Below are positions 1 to 5,706 of a stretch of DNA of 5,706 nucleotides, piece by piece (the first letter of the stretch is position 1; each line of letters opens with the position of its first letter). The position numbers were made by a program, and so were the translations under genes. This DNA is from Acidobacteriota bacterium (GTDB taxonomy: Bacteria; Acidobacteriota; Terriglobia; 20CM-2-55-15): the NCBI GenBank assembly GCA_003223895.1, contig QHXD01000283.1:1-5706 (forward strand), given 5' to 3'. The notes below the pieces were generated by a model, which ran no database searches, was not told the DNA's origin, and worked only from the letters and a program-made list of their open reading frames with translations.

Positions 1-111
1 GTAGACCGGCAAAGCATAGAAGAATTTGAGCCGACAATTCCATCTGCTGATCTCCAGACCGTCACATTCGGGTTCAGGGTTGTTATCGGCAAGTTCACGA
101 TTGAGAATTAG
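1..111 (+). CDS. Possible 3' end of an upstream gene, product unknown (partial)
   Basis: Frame 1 is open from the first base to a TAG at 109-111, giving 36 residues that end in TVTFGFRVVIGKFTIEN. The alternating hydrophobic/polar pattern of that tail would suit a beta-strand, as at the end of an outer-membrane or other beta-rich protein. I do not recognise the family. An open run of 36 codons is not rare by chance, and third-position GC (about half) looks lower than in the clear genes nearby. It could equally be non-coding upstream sequence. The base before the window is needed to decide. Confidence 0.3.
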   Translation, partial: VDRQSIEEFEPTIPSADLQTVTFGFRVVIGKFTIEN

Positions 112-157
112 ATGTATTGCAGGGCGATCTGGTGGCCGTAGCCGCGCAATCGAAAAC

Positions 158-186
158 TTGATCTGCGAACCGCGCGGTCATAGAAT
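158..186 (+). promoter_or_regulatory. Sigma70-like promoter directly abutting the cytochrome start
   Basis: A -35-like TTGATC (158-163) and a -10-like TAGAAT (181-186) are separated by exactly 17 bp. The -10 matches TATAAT at 5 of 6 positions and the -35 matches TTGACA at 4 of 6. Transcription would be expected to start about 7 bases after the -10, at or next to the ATG at 193, giving a leaderless mRNA. There is no Shine-Dalgarno in 184-192, and the in-frame TAG inside the -10 box (181-183) rules out an upstream start in that frame. This is inferred from motif and spacing only. Confidence 0.55.
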
Positions 187-192
187 GCAGCG

Positions 193-933
193 ATGCAACC
201 ACTCATTTTTTTGTTTGTTCTGTCGGCTTCGCTGTTCGCCCAGCAACAGGGCGGCCGCGGGGCAGCTCCCGCACAGGCTCCGAAGAACCTGAAACTCCTC
301 GCGCAGAATACCGAAATTCCCTTCGTCATGCGGGGCTTCAATGAGGCGCTGGGAGTGGAGTGCACGTATTGCCATGTGCAAGGGGATTTCGCGGCCGATA
401 CGAATCCCAAGAAGGAAATTGCCCGCAAGATGATCGCCATGGTGCGGCTGATCGATACCAGTTTTCCGAGCAGCGCCGGGGCTTTTCCCGATGGCTATCA
501 CGAAGTGGATTGCAGCACGTGCCATCGTGGAAGCGTAAAGCCGGAGACAAAGGCGCCCAGGAAATTCTACAACCGGGGTAACTCGCTGGGCGCACCACCG
601 CCGGCTCAGACACCCGGGGTCAGTCTAAAGTTGCTGCCTCCGGATACTCACGTACACGGCGCAGACTCGTTGATGGGCGAGTTTCGCGACGCGCTCAACG
701 TGGACTGCAACTACTGTCACGGCGGCGGAAGGCCCCAGGAAGTGGACATCAACCCGCGGAAGGATATCGCGCGCAAGATGATCATGCTGGTGCGGCAGAT
801 CAATTCAAATTTTCCCGGCACGGGCGTTTTCCCCGTCGGGGAGCAGGTGGTGACCTGCTGGACATGCCACCGCGGCGACACGCATCCGGTGAGCGTGAGC
901 AACAAGCGATACGACCCGCCGGCGCCAAAGTAA
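193..933 (+). CDS. Secreted tetraheme c-type cytochrome (reaction-centre cytochrome c subunit-like)
   Basis: This is a 246-aa exported multiheme electron carrier with four CxxCH heme-attachment sites: CTYCH (57-61), CSTCH (107-111), CNYCH (172-176) and CWTCH (222-226). The N-terminus is a short hydrophobic signal peptide (about residues 1-16, likely cleaved after LFA) with no positive charge in its n-region, followed by a Q/G/A/P-rich linker. The protein is an internal duplication: residues about 33-113 and 145-229 each carry a Met-containing helix, CxYCH, an IARKM helix and TCHRG/CxTCHRG. This layout matches the CytC_RC family (Pfam PF02276), in which Met residues ligate the hemes; candidates here are M46, M80, M161 and M196. 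In non-phototrophs such proteins are presumed periplasmic electron carriers of unknown partner. Only this start fits: TAG lies in frame at 181 and the signal peptide begins here. The gene ends in tandem TAA TAA (931-936). The cupin gene follows after 57 bp, probably in the same operon. Confidence 0.9.
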   Translation: MQPLIFLFVLSASLFAQQQGGRGAAPAQAPKNLKLLAQNTEIPFVMRGFNEALGVECTYCHVQGDFAADTNPKKEIARKMIAMVRLIDTSFPSSAGAFPDGYHEVDCSTCHRGSVKPETKAPRKFYNRGNSLGAPPPAQTPGVSLKLLPPDTHVHGADSLMGEFRDALNVDCNYCHGGGRPQEVDINPRKDIARKMIMLVRQINSNFPGTGVFPVGEQVVTCWTCHRGDTHPVSVSNKRYDPPAPK

Positions 934-936
934 TAA

Positions 937-951
937 GGGCGAAAGCCGCCC
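937..951 (+). other. Small GC-rich hairpin after the cytochrome stop codons
   Basis: GGGCG (937-941) pairs with CGCCC (947-951) around a 5-base loop, and an alternative GGC-GAAA-GCC tetraloop is nested in it. No T-tract follows, so it is not a convincing intrinsic terminator. It could stabilise or partly attenuate the message between the cytochrome and the cupin, or be chance in GC-rich DNA. Confidence 0.25.
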
Positions 952-979
952 GGCCTTCACAACCGCATGACTAAGAATG

Positions 980-985
980 AGGAGG
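980..985 (+). promoter_or_regulatory. Strong ribosome binding site for the cupin gene
   Basis: AGGAGG, within GAGGAGGGG (979-987), is a full Shine-Dalgarno five bases before the ATG at 991. It fixes that start over the in-frame ATG at 1003 (residue 5). It also contrasts with the cytochrome upstream, which has no Shine-Dalgarno. Confidence 0.8.
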
Positions 986-990
986 GGTAG

Positions 991-1476
991 ATGCGGCACT
1001 TGATGAGATCAAGAATCACGTGGTTCATCGCTGCGGGTTTGTTGGGTCTGTCTGTTTTGATATCCGCAGCGCAGACGGGACGCAATGTGGATGGGGCTCA
1101 AAAACTCAAACCCGTCTTTATCACCCGGCTCTACACCGGGCCGGACGGCCAGACGCACGCCGAAGAAATAGAAGCCAAATTCACTCCAGGCGCCACCAAC
1201 GACATTTTCAAAATGATGGCCATTTCCGGAGCAGAACTACATCGCGCACCGGCCGGCAGAGTTAGCGACTGGCATACTGCTCCCCGCCGCCAATACGTGA
1301 TTACGCTCAGCGGACGGGGAGAGCTCGAGGTGTCGGGAGGAAAAAAGATTGCCGTGGAACCCGGGCACATCGAGCTTGTCGAAGATACGACCGGTAAAGG
1401 TCACATCACGAGAGTCGTGGGCAACGAGCCTCGGGTGACGCTGCAACTTCCAGCTTCAGACCAGTTCGGTCGATAA
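991..1476 (+). CDS. Secreted single-domain cupin protein
   Basis: This 161-aa protein has a classical Sec signal peptide: MRHLMRSR n-region, hydrophobic core at about 10-25, and likely cleavage near ISA-AQ. It should act outside the cytoplasm. Residues about 75-155 form one cupin beta-barrel. Cupin motif 1 reads SDWHTAPRRQYVITLSG (92-108), with H95 and with Q101 where classical cupins have the metal-binding Glu. Motif 2 covers EPGHIELVEDTTGKGH (123-138), with H126 and H138. The DWH...PRRQYVITLSG and EDTTGKGH patterns recall a widespread uncharacterised family of small bacterial cupins, mostly cytoplasmic as I remember them. Substrate and metal are unknown. The start is set by the AGGAGG at 980. 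The gene probably shares the cytochrome's transcript. The cupin fold is well supported; no enzymatic activity can be assigned. Confidence 0.85.
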   Translation: MRHLMRSRITWFIAAGLLGLSVLISAAQTGRNVDGAQKLKPVFITRLYTGPDGQTHAEEIEAKFTPGATNDIFKMMAISGAELHRAPAGRVSDWHTAPRRQYVITLSGRGELEVSGGKKIAVEPGHIELVEDTTGKGHITRVVGNEPRVTLQLPASDQFGR

Positions 1477-1540
1477 CACGGTCGCACTTTGTAGACGCGG
1501 TGCTCGCGGGTGCTTCTGCGCTTTGCCGCTGCCGCTCCGT

Positions 1541-1726
1541 TCACAATGCCTGCCGGACGTCGCGCACGAGATCTTGTGCGAAGGGCCTCACGAGGACGGA
1601 CCAGTCCCGGTTGTCTTTGGGATAAAGCTCCGCCAACCGCTCAGCAATCGACTCCAGTTCGCCCTGCGCTGCCTCCACCGATGTGCCATCGCGAAGCCGG
1701 AAATTTTCTTTCAGACGCCCAGTATT
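1541..1726 (-). pseudogene. Remnant of an ADOP/MacB-like ABC transporter permease
   Basis: Read on the minus strand, this stretch encodes about 61 residues ending at TGA (1543-1541). The core, DGTSVEAAQGELESIAERLA then ELYPKDNRDWSVLVRPFAQD and LVRDVRQAL, closely resembles the periplasmic MacB_PCD segment of ADOP (acidobacterial duplicated orphan permease) proteins. In full-length ADOPs of about 800 residues this segment runs straight into a transmembrane helix. Here a stop codon falls exactly where that helix should begin. No helix is recognisable in the next bases in the frames I checked, and no ADOP-like sequence is recognisable upstream towards 1865. The open frame continues upstream to 2071 only as an antisense shadow of the epimerase. 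I take it as a decayed fragment left by deletion or rearrangement, not a functional gene. Recognition is from memory of the family. Confidence 0.6.
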
Positions 1727-1857
1727 TAGCGCTCTCTTATCACGTGACGTTCTTCGATTTGCAGGTGAGCCCTTGCGGATAAGAAACGACACCCCTGTTG
1801 TGGGCGTTGGTGCGCGAAGTGCACTAACTTTTGTGACGGCGGGGCGCGCTGGTTTGT

Positions 1858-1861
1858 GGAG
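1858..1861 (+). promoter_or_regulatory. Ribosome binding site that decides the epimerase start
   Basis: GGAG lies four bases before the ATG at 1866. The spacing is rather tight, but the site coincides exactly with the start of the conserved MKILVTGG strand, so this ATG is chosen over the in-frame ATG at 1683. Confidence 0.6.
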
Positions 1862-1865
1862 ATCC

Positions 1866-2855
1866 ATGAAAATTCTGGTCACAGGTGGTAACGGTTTCAT
1901 CGGTTCAGTGGTTGTGCGCATGCTTCGCGCTCGCGGTCTTGATATCCGTTGCCTGGTGCGGCGTACGTCGAGGCTCGATCGCATTGCACATCTCGGTTGC
2001 GAGCTTGTGGTTGGCGACCTTCTGGATTTCTCCTCCCTGCAGTCCGCTGCGAAGGGGTGCGAGGTTGTCATTCACCTTGCGGGTATTGCGAAGTGGAATC
2101 TGATGCACTCCCCTTTCATGTTCGATGTTGTAGCCGGTGGAACCCTGAATGTTTTGAGAGCCGCAACCGCGGCTGGAATCGAGCGGATGGTTTACGTGTC
2201 CTCCATTGTGGCTCTGGCAGGAACTCCCGGGCCGGCTCTGCAGAACGAAGACAGCCGATCCCCGCTGCGTCTGGAACGCTACCCATATGCCGAGGCAAAG
2301 CACCGTGCGGAGGAGTTCTGCAGAGAATATTCCGATCGCATATCGGTCAGCATCGTCAATCCCGGCGAAGTGTATGGACCGAACGACATTGAACTGGTGA
2401 CTGCGGGAAACCTAATCGATTTTGCGAGATCCAATCCCGTCGCGGTATGCAAGGGAGGAACCAGCATCGTCTACGTGGACGATGTGGCTGCCGGCATAAT
2501 TGTCGCGCTGGAAAAGGGTCGAAACCGAGAACGCTACATTCTGGCCGGCCAGAACATCACGGTTCGTCATCTGGCTGAGCTCACCAACCAGCTTCTCTCC
2601 CTTAGGAAGACCTTCATCACTCTTCCGACTCCCACGATACGCGCCACGTCATGGCTCGGACGGAAATTCCATGTCCCGCTGCCATTCAATCCCGAGATTG
2701 TTCCTTACGCGACGCTGTATTGGTTTACGGATAATCGCAAGGCCGTGCGCGAGCTTGGCGTGCGATTTCGCAACGCCGAATCGACGCTGCAGCCGACGCT
2801 GGAATGGTGTATGAATACGGGACGCATTCCAGCCGGCCTGCGCAGGGCAGCGTGA
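1866..2855 (+). CDS. NAD(P)-dependent epimerase/dehydratase (extended SDR, DFR/HpnA-like)
   Basis: A 329-aa cytoplasmic extended short-chain dehydrogenase/reductase. The Rossmann nucleotide-binding motif TGGNGFIG is at 6-13 and an acidic GDLLD at 50-54. VVIHLAG (67-73) is the usual strand-4 motif, and VYVSS (109-113) carries the likely catalytic Ser. The active-site YxxxK is Y141-K145 (YAEAK). NPGEVYGP (165-172) and YVDDVAAG (203-210) are typical of the substrate-side region. The C-terminal part (RYILAGQNIT 223-232; FTDNRKAVRELG 287-298) resembles dihydroflavonol-4-reductase-like and hopanoid-associated HpnA-type enzymes, so the substrate may be a sugar nucleotide, a sterol/hopanoid-linked group or another carbonyl compound; this cannot be fixed from sequence. 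No hopanoid or sugar-biosynthesis genes lie nearby. All catalytic residues and the normal family length are present. The open frame extends upstream to 1683, but that part does not look like protein and overlaps the ADOP relic. The gene is monocistronic in this window and converges with the kinase, 62 bp away. Confidence 0.88.
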   Translation: MKILVTGGNGFIGSVVVRMLRARGLDIRCLVRRTSRLDRIAHLGCELVVGDLLDFSSLQSAAKGCEVVIHLAGIAKWNLMHSPFMFDVVAGGTLNVLRAATAAGIERMVYVSSIVALAGTPGPALQNEDSRSPLRLERYPYAEAKHRAEEFCREYSDRISVSIVNPGEVYGPNDIELVTAGNLIDFARSNPVAVCKGGTSIVYVDDVAAGIIVALEKGRNRERYILAGQNITVRHLAELTNQLLSLRKTFITLPTPTIRATSWLGRKFHVPLPFNPEIVPYATLYWFTDNRKAVRELGVRFRNAESTLQPTLEWCMNTGRIPAGLRRAA

Positions 2856-2917
2856 TTTGCATGTTTTTAACGACGCCCTATACCCGATGCACAGCGCTTA
2901 ACCGAACTATCCTCCCG
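2856..2917. other. Convergent intergenic gap without a recognisable terminator
   Basis: These 62 bp separate the epimerase stop from the kinase stop. A short T-run (2864-2868) and a 5-bp inverted repeat TGCAT/ATGCA (2858-2862 and 2887-2891) with a 24-base loop are present. Neither makes a standard bidirectional terminator. Confidence 0.4.
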
Positions 2918-5706
2918 TCAATGCCGAAGTCGCGTCAGATTGGCCACGACGGCGACCAACTCGTCAGGGTCAACCGGCTTTTGCACGTACATCAGGAACC
3001 CGGCCGTCAGAGCGTGTATGCGATCTTCGACTCTGGCGTAAGCGGTCAGCGCAGCGGCCGGGATATCTCCTCCCCGTTCCGGGCCACGTTGGCGTATCTT
3101 CTCGATGAGTTCGTACCCATCCTGGTCCGGCATAGCGATATCCGAAATCAGCGCATCTGGCCGGGAGCGTTCGAGAGCTTTGAGCGCGTCGGCTGCTGAG
3201 AGCGCAGTGATCACCTCGGCGCCGCGATTTTGGAGAATTACTTTGAGAATCTCGAGTGTATATGGATCATCTTCGACAACCAATACGCGGACGCCACCCA
3301 GGTTTGGGTTTTCTTCCATGTGACTGGGCCCCGTCGGCTGTTTCAACTCCGCTCCCGGCCGCTTTGCCGCTTGCAGGAGGACCTCCGGTGAAGCTATGGG
3401 AAATCGGACCTTGAAGGTCGCGCCCTGACCTTTTCCCGGGCTCGATGCCTCAACGGTGCCGCCGTGCATCTCGACCAGGTAACGGACGATGGCCAAACCG
3501 AGGCCCAATCCGCCGTACCTGCGTGTCGACGTGCTATCAGCTTGCCGGAATCGATCGAAGACATAGGGCAGGAACTGAGGATCAATGCCCATCCCAGTAT
3601 CGGTGACGGAAATCTCGACCTGGCCGTCAGTCCGGCTCAGCCTTGCCTCGACACGCCCTCCCTCGTTTGTGAACTTAACTGCATTCAAAAGCAGGTTCCA
3701 GATCACCTGCTGCAAGCGGTTGGCATCGCCAAAGACGATGCCACCCCGCTCATCGGTGACTACCTCTAAAGAAATTCTCTTCGCTTCGGCGCTGGGCCGG
3801 ATGACGTCAATGGCGGCCTGAAAGACCCACGAGATCTCAAGCGGGTGGGCGTCGAGCTTCAATCGCCCGGTGATGATGCGAGAGGTGTCCAGGATGTCGT
3901 CGACCAGCCTGGTTTGTGATCTCGCGCTTTGATCGATCACCTGCAACGCGTGTCGCGTCTGAGATTCCGTGAGCGAGCGGTGGGTGAGCAGGCTCGCCCA
4001 GCCGACGATCGCAGTCAGAGGTGTACGCAATTCGTGCGAGATTGTGGCCAGAAATTCATCTTTCATCCGGCTCGCCGTTTCGGCTTCCTCACGCGCCCTT
4101 TTCTCCTGCAGCAAGGCCTGTTCGCGCTCCTCTTCGATGCGTTTGCGCTCAGTAATGTCGCGGCTGAGCGTCAACCAACAATGTTCGCCACGAAGGTCCA
4201 TTGGTTCGGCAGAGAACAGGATCCATCGCACTTCCCCTGATTTCCGCTTCATCGTGAGCTCAAAGTCACGGACGAAATCTTGCTCTTTTAAAATCTTTAA
4301 CGCCCGTTCACGGGACGCAGGATCCGAATAGACTCCGATCTGAACGAGGCTTTCGCCGATGATTTCATCGCGAGCATAGCCGAACATTGAAACGAAGCTA
4401 TCATTAACTTCAAGAACGACGGCGTCGGCAATCCGGTAAATGACCAGGCCATCCGGACTGGCCTGGAACGCTTTTGCAAATCGCTCCTCGCTCTCGCGCA
4501 AGGCCGCCTCGGCCCGCTTCCGCTCGCCGATGTCAATGAATGTAACGATGGTCGAAACCATCCGGTCTTCCGGATTATAGATTGGTGCAGAATTGACAGA
4601 GAAGTACGTTTCCGTGGAGTCAGCGAGTCGGTACTTGATCTCTTCGCTCTTGACTACCTCTCCCGATCTCAGCGAGCGCGCGGCGGGATACGCCTCGGCT
4701 GGATAGGGTTGGCCATCCTCCAGCAGCGCGCCGTACTGTGTGTATGCCCGATAATCTTCGGCGATCAGGAACGGACGGTGGAGCAATCGCGACGCTTCGA
4801 TGTTGTGAAAAACGAGACGACCCGATGGCGCTTCGGCGATGATGACTCCGATGGGCATCTGTTCCAGAATCCGCCTCAAACGATCGCGTTCGCGTTCGAT
4901 CTCTCTAGACCAGCGCTCACGCTCGGCTTCCGCCTGTTTCCGTCCGCTAAGGTCGTGGATGACGAGTTGGCCGAACTGCTGGTTTCCATCGAACCTGACC
5001 GCGCTAACTTCGACTGGTACAATGCGGCCATCCGTGCTCCGCAATGCGCCCTCCACTTGAGTCACCGGCGTTCCTTTGGTCATCAGGGCTTTCATCAATA
5101 CCCTGCAGTGGTCATGGAATTCGGGCGCAACGAAATCGAAGAGGTTCCGCCCGGTCACGTCCGTTGCGGCGGCTTCGAGCATCCGCAACACTGCCGGATT
5201 GGCCAAATGGATCGTCCCGTCGGTGCTGGCGACAACCACACCGTCTGGCGAAAGCTCGGTCAACCGCCGGTATCGCTCTTCGCTCGCGCGCAACCCGTCT
5301 TCAGCCTGCTTTTGAGCGGTGATGTCGCGTTGTGTTCCCCAGGCGCGGACGACCACTCCGTTTTCGACAATGCCGCTCAAGTTGTTCAGGATGACTTTGG
5401 TTTTCCCGTACCTGTCCACTTCGTGTGTCTCGACATCGTTGAGGTTGTAACCGCTGCGCTGGAGAGCACGAAGAAACTCGATATTCTTCGGGTTGGACCG
5501 GACCAGTAGATCTCCGAGCCGCGCGCCCAAAATCTCAGCCGCGCTGTCGTAGCCGTACATTCGCGACATGGCGTTGTTGCATTCAGCGAGGTACGCGAAT
5601 TGGTAAAGCATTTCGATCTGATCGTCCACAGGCAGAATCACCGGGATCGGCTGTTCGAGTTCAAAACGCCAGATGCCTTCCGAGCTGATCGCAATGAAGG
5701 CACGGT
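2918..5706 (-). CDS. Multi-PAS hybrid sensor histidine kinase with C-terminal receiver (5' end outside window)
   Basis: At least 928 residues are visible, numbered here from the first full codon at 5704. Domains in order: a PAS already in progress at the edge (1-131); PAS 2 (141-256); PAS 3 (273-397); PAS 4 (403-521), with PAS units ending in RDIT/GRKQAE- or ITERK-type linkers and charged coiled-coil segments between; HisKA (about 547-613) with SHELRTP and phospho-acceptor H557 (bases 4034-4036); HATPase (about 655-769) with N-box NLLLNAVKF, DTGMGI and GGLGLGLAIV; then a receiver (about 805-926) with EDD, phospho-acceptor D855 (3140-3142), T887 and K909. All catalytic residues are intact. It should autophosphorylate and pass phosphate His to Asp within the protein. 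No transmembrane segment is seen in the visible part, so sensing is probably cytoplasmic, with ligand or cofactor unknown. There is no DNA-binding output and no partner regulator nearby. A GTG at 5641 could be mistaken for the start, but the frame stays open to the edge and encodes PAS-like sequence (EGIWRFELEQPIPV), so the true start lies beyond 5706. Confidence 0.93.
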   Translation of the reverse strand, partial: RAFIAISSEGIWRFELEQPIPVILPVDDQIEMLYQFAYLAECNNAMSRMYGYDSAAEILGARLGDLLVRSNPKNIEFLRALQRSGYNLNDVETHEVDRYGKTKVILNNLSGIVENGVVVRAWGTQRDITAQKQAEDGLRASEERYRRLTELSPDGVVVASTDGTIHLANPAVLRMLEAAATDVTGRNLFDFVAPEFHDHCRVLMKALMTKGTPVTQVEGALRSTDGRIVPVEVSAVRFDGNQQFGQLVIHDLSGRKQAEAERERWSREIERERDRLRRILEQMPIGVIIAEAPSGRLVFHNIEASRLLHRPFLIAEDYRAYTQYGALLEDGQPYPAEAYPAARSLRSGEVVKSEEIKYRLADSTETYFSVNSAPIYNPEDRMVSTIVTFIDIGERKRAEAALRESEERFAKAFQASPDGLVIYRIADAVVLEVNDSFVSMFGYARDEIIGESLVQIGVYSDPASRERALKILKEQDFVRDFELTMKRKSGEVRWILFSAEPMDLRGEHCWLTLSRDITERKRIEEEREQALLQEKRAREEAETASRMKDEFLATISHELRTPLTAIVGWASLLTHRSLTESQTRHALQVIDQSARSQTRLVDDILDTSRIITGRLKLDAHPLEISWVFQAAIDVIRPSAEAKRISLEVVTDERGGIVFGDANRLQQVIWNLLLNAVKFTNEGGRVEARLSRTDGQVEISVTDTGMGIDPQFLPYVFDRFRQADSTSTRRYGGLGLGLAIVRYLVEMHGGTVEASSPGKGQGATFKVRFPIASPEVLLQAAKRPGAELKQPTGPSHMEENPNLGGVRVLVVEDDPYTLEILKVILQNRGAEVITALSAADALKALERSRPDALISDIAMPDQDGYELIEKIRQRGPERGGDIPAAALTAYARVEDRIHALTAGFLMYVQKPVDPDELVAVVANLTRLRH

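Larger units (their letters stand above)
1477..1865. other. 389-bp gap between cupin and epimerase
   Basis: No intact gene is visible here. Apart from the ADOP fragment it holds an imperfect tandem repeat (CGCGGTGCT / CGCGGGTGCT, about 1496-1514), a perfect 8-base palindrome TCACGTGA (1740-1747), and the upstream region of the epimerase. A promoter for the epimerase is expected between about 1730 and 1860. The only candidate I see, TTGCAG (1759-1764) with TAAGAA (1780-1785), has a 15-bp spacer and is weak. I see no convincing terminator for the cupin gene. Confidence 0.5.

Noticed and set aside
26..292. Plus-strand 88-codon frame overlapping the cytochrome start
   Set aside because: It is rich in Arg and Ser, has no domain or ribosome binding site, and runs into the cytochrome gene in another frame.
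193..933. Evidence for phototrophy from a reaction-centre-type cytochrome
   Set aside because: Family members are common in non-phototrophic Acidobacteria, and no reaction-centre or pigment genes are present here.
937..951. Intrinsic terminator after the cytochrome
   Set aside because: The stem is only 5 bp and there is no T-run after it, so read-through into the cupin gene is more likely.
1683..1865. N-terminal extension of the epimerase to an upstream ATG
   Set aside because: The extra 61 residues look basic and unstructured, overlap the ADOP relic, and precede the exact start of the Rossmann fold, which has its own GGAG site.
1541..2071. Full 176-codon minus-strand frame as a gene
   Set aside because: Only the last 61 or so codons resemble a known protein. 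The rest is antisense to the epimerase and its upstream region, with a low-complexity basic composition.
2856..2917. Bidirectional terminator between the convergent genes
   Set aside because: Only a 5-bp inverted repeat with a 24-base loop and a short T-run were found, which is not enough to call one.
4709..5509. Long plus-strand open frame (266 codons) antisense to the kinase
   Set aside because: It lies wholly opposite well-formed PAS domains, has no recognisable domain, and long antisense frames are common opposite GC-rich genes.

Overview
The window looks like a chromosomal stretch from a moderately GC-rich soil-type bacterium, most likely an acidobacterium (Bryobacterales/Solibacter-like). 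The reasons are a secreted tetraheme cytochrome of the kind often annotated 'photosynthetic reaction centre cytochrome c subunit' in non-phototrophic Acidobacteria, a remnant of an ADOP-type (MacB-like) permease, and a large PAS-rich hybrid histidine kinase. The lineage is inferred from remembered family distributions, not from a search.

Layout. Bases 1-111 may hold the 3' end of an upstream gene (weak). A good sigma70-like promoter (158-186) sits directly against the start codon of a secreted tetraheme cytochrome c (193-933), so that transcript is probably leaderless. After a 57-bp gap comes a secreted cupin protein (991-1476) with a strong Shine-Dalgarno, probably in the same operon. Bases 1477-1865 have no intact gene but carry, on the minus strand, a short decayed fragment of an ADOP/MacB-like ABC permease (1541-1726). 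An extended short-chain dehydrogenase/reductase (NAD-dependent epimerase/dehydratase, DFR/HpnA-like) lies at 1866-2855. Convergent to it, on the minus strand, is a large hybrid histidine kinase (stop at 2918) that runs off the right edge, with at least four PAS domains, HisKA, HATPase and a C-terminal receiver.

How they fit together. The cytochrome and cupin are both exported, so they plausibly form a small periplasmic redox or metal-related module. The epimerase and the kinase are cytoplasmic single-gene units with no visible functional link to it. I found no CRISPR, tRNA, rRNA, IS element or toxin/defence cassette. Most of the window is ordinary. The most testable signals are the leaderless promoter, the two-fold repeated heme architecture, the ADOP relic, and the fact that the kinase start is not inside this window.
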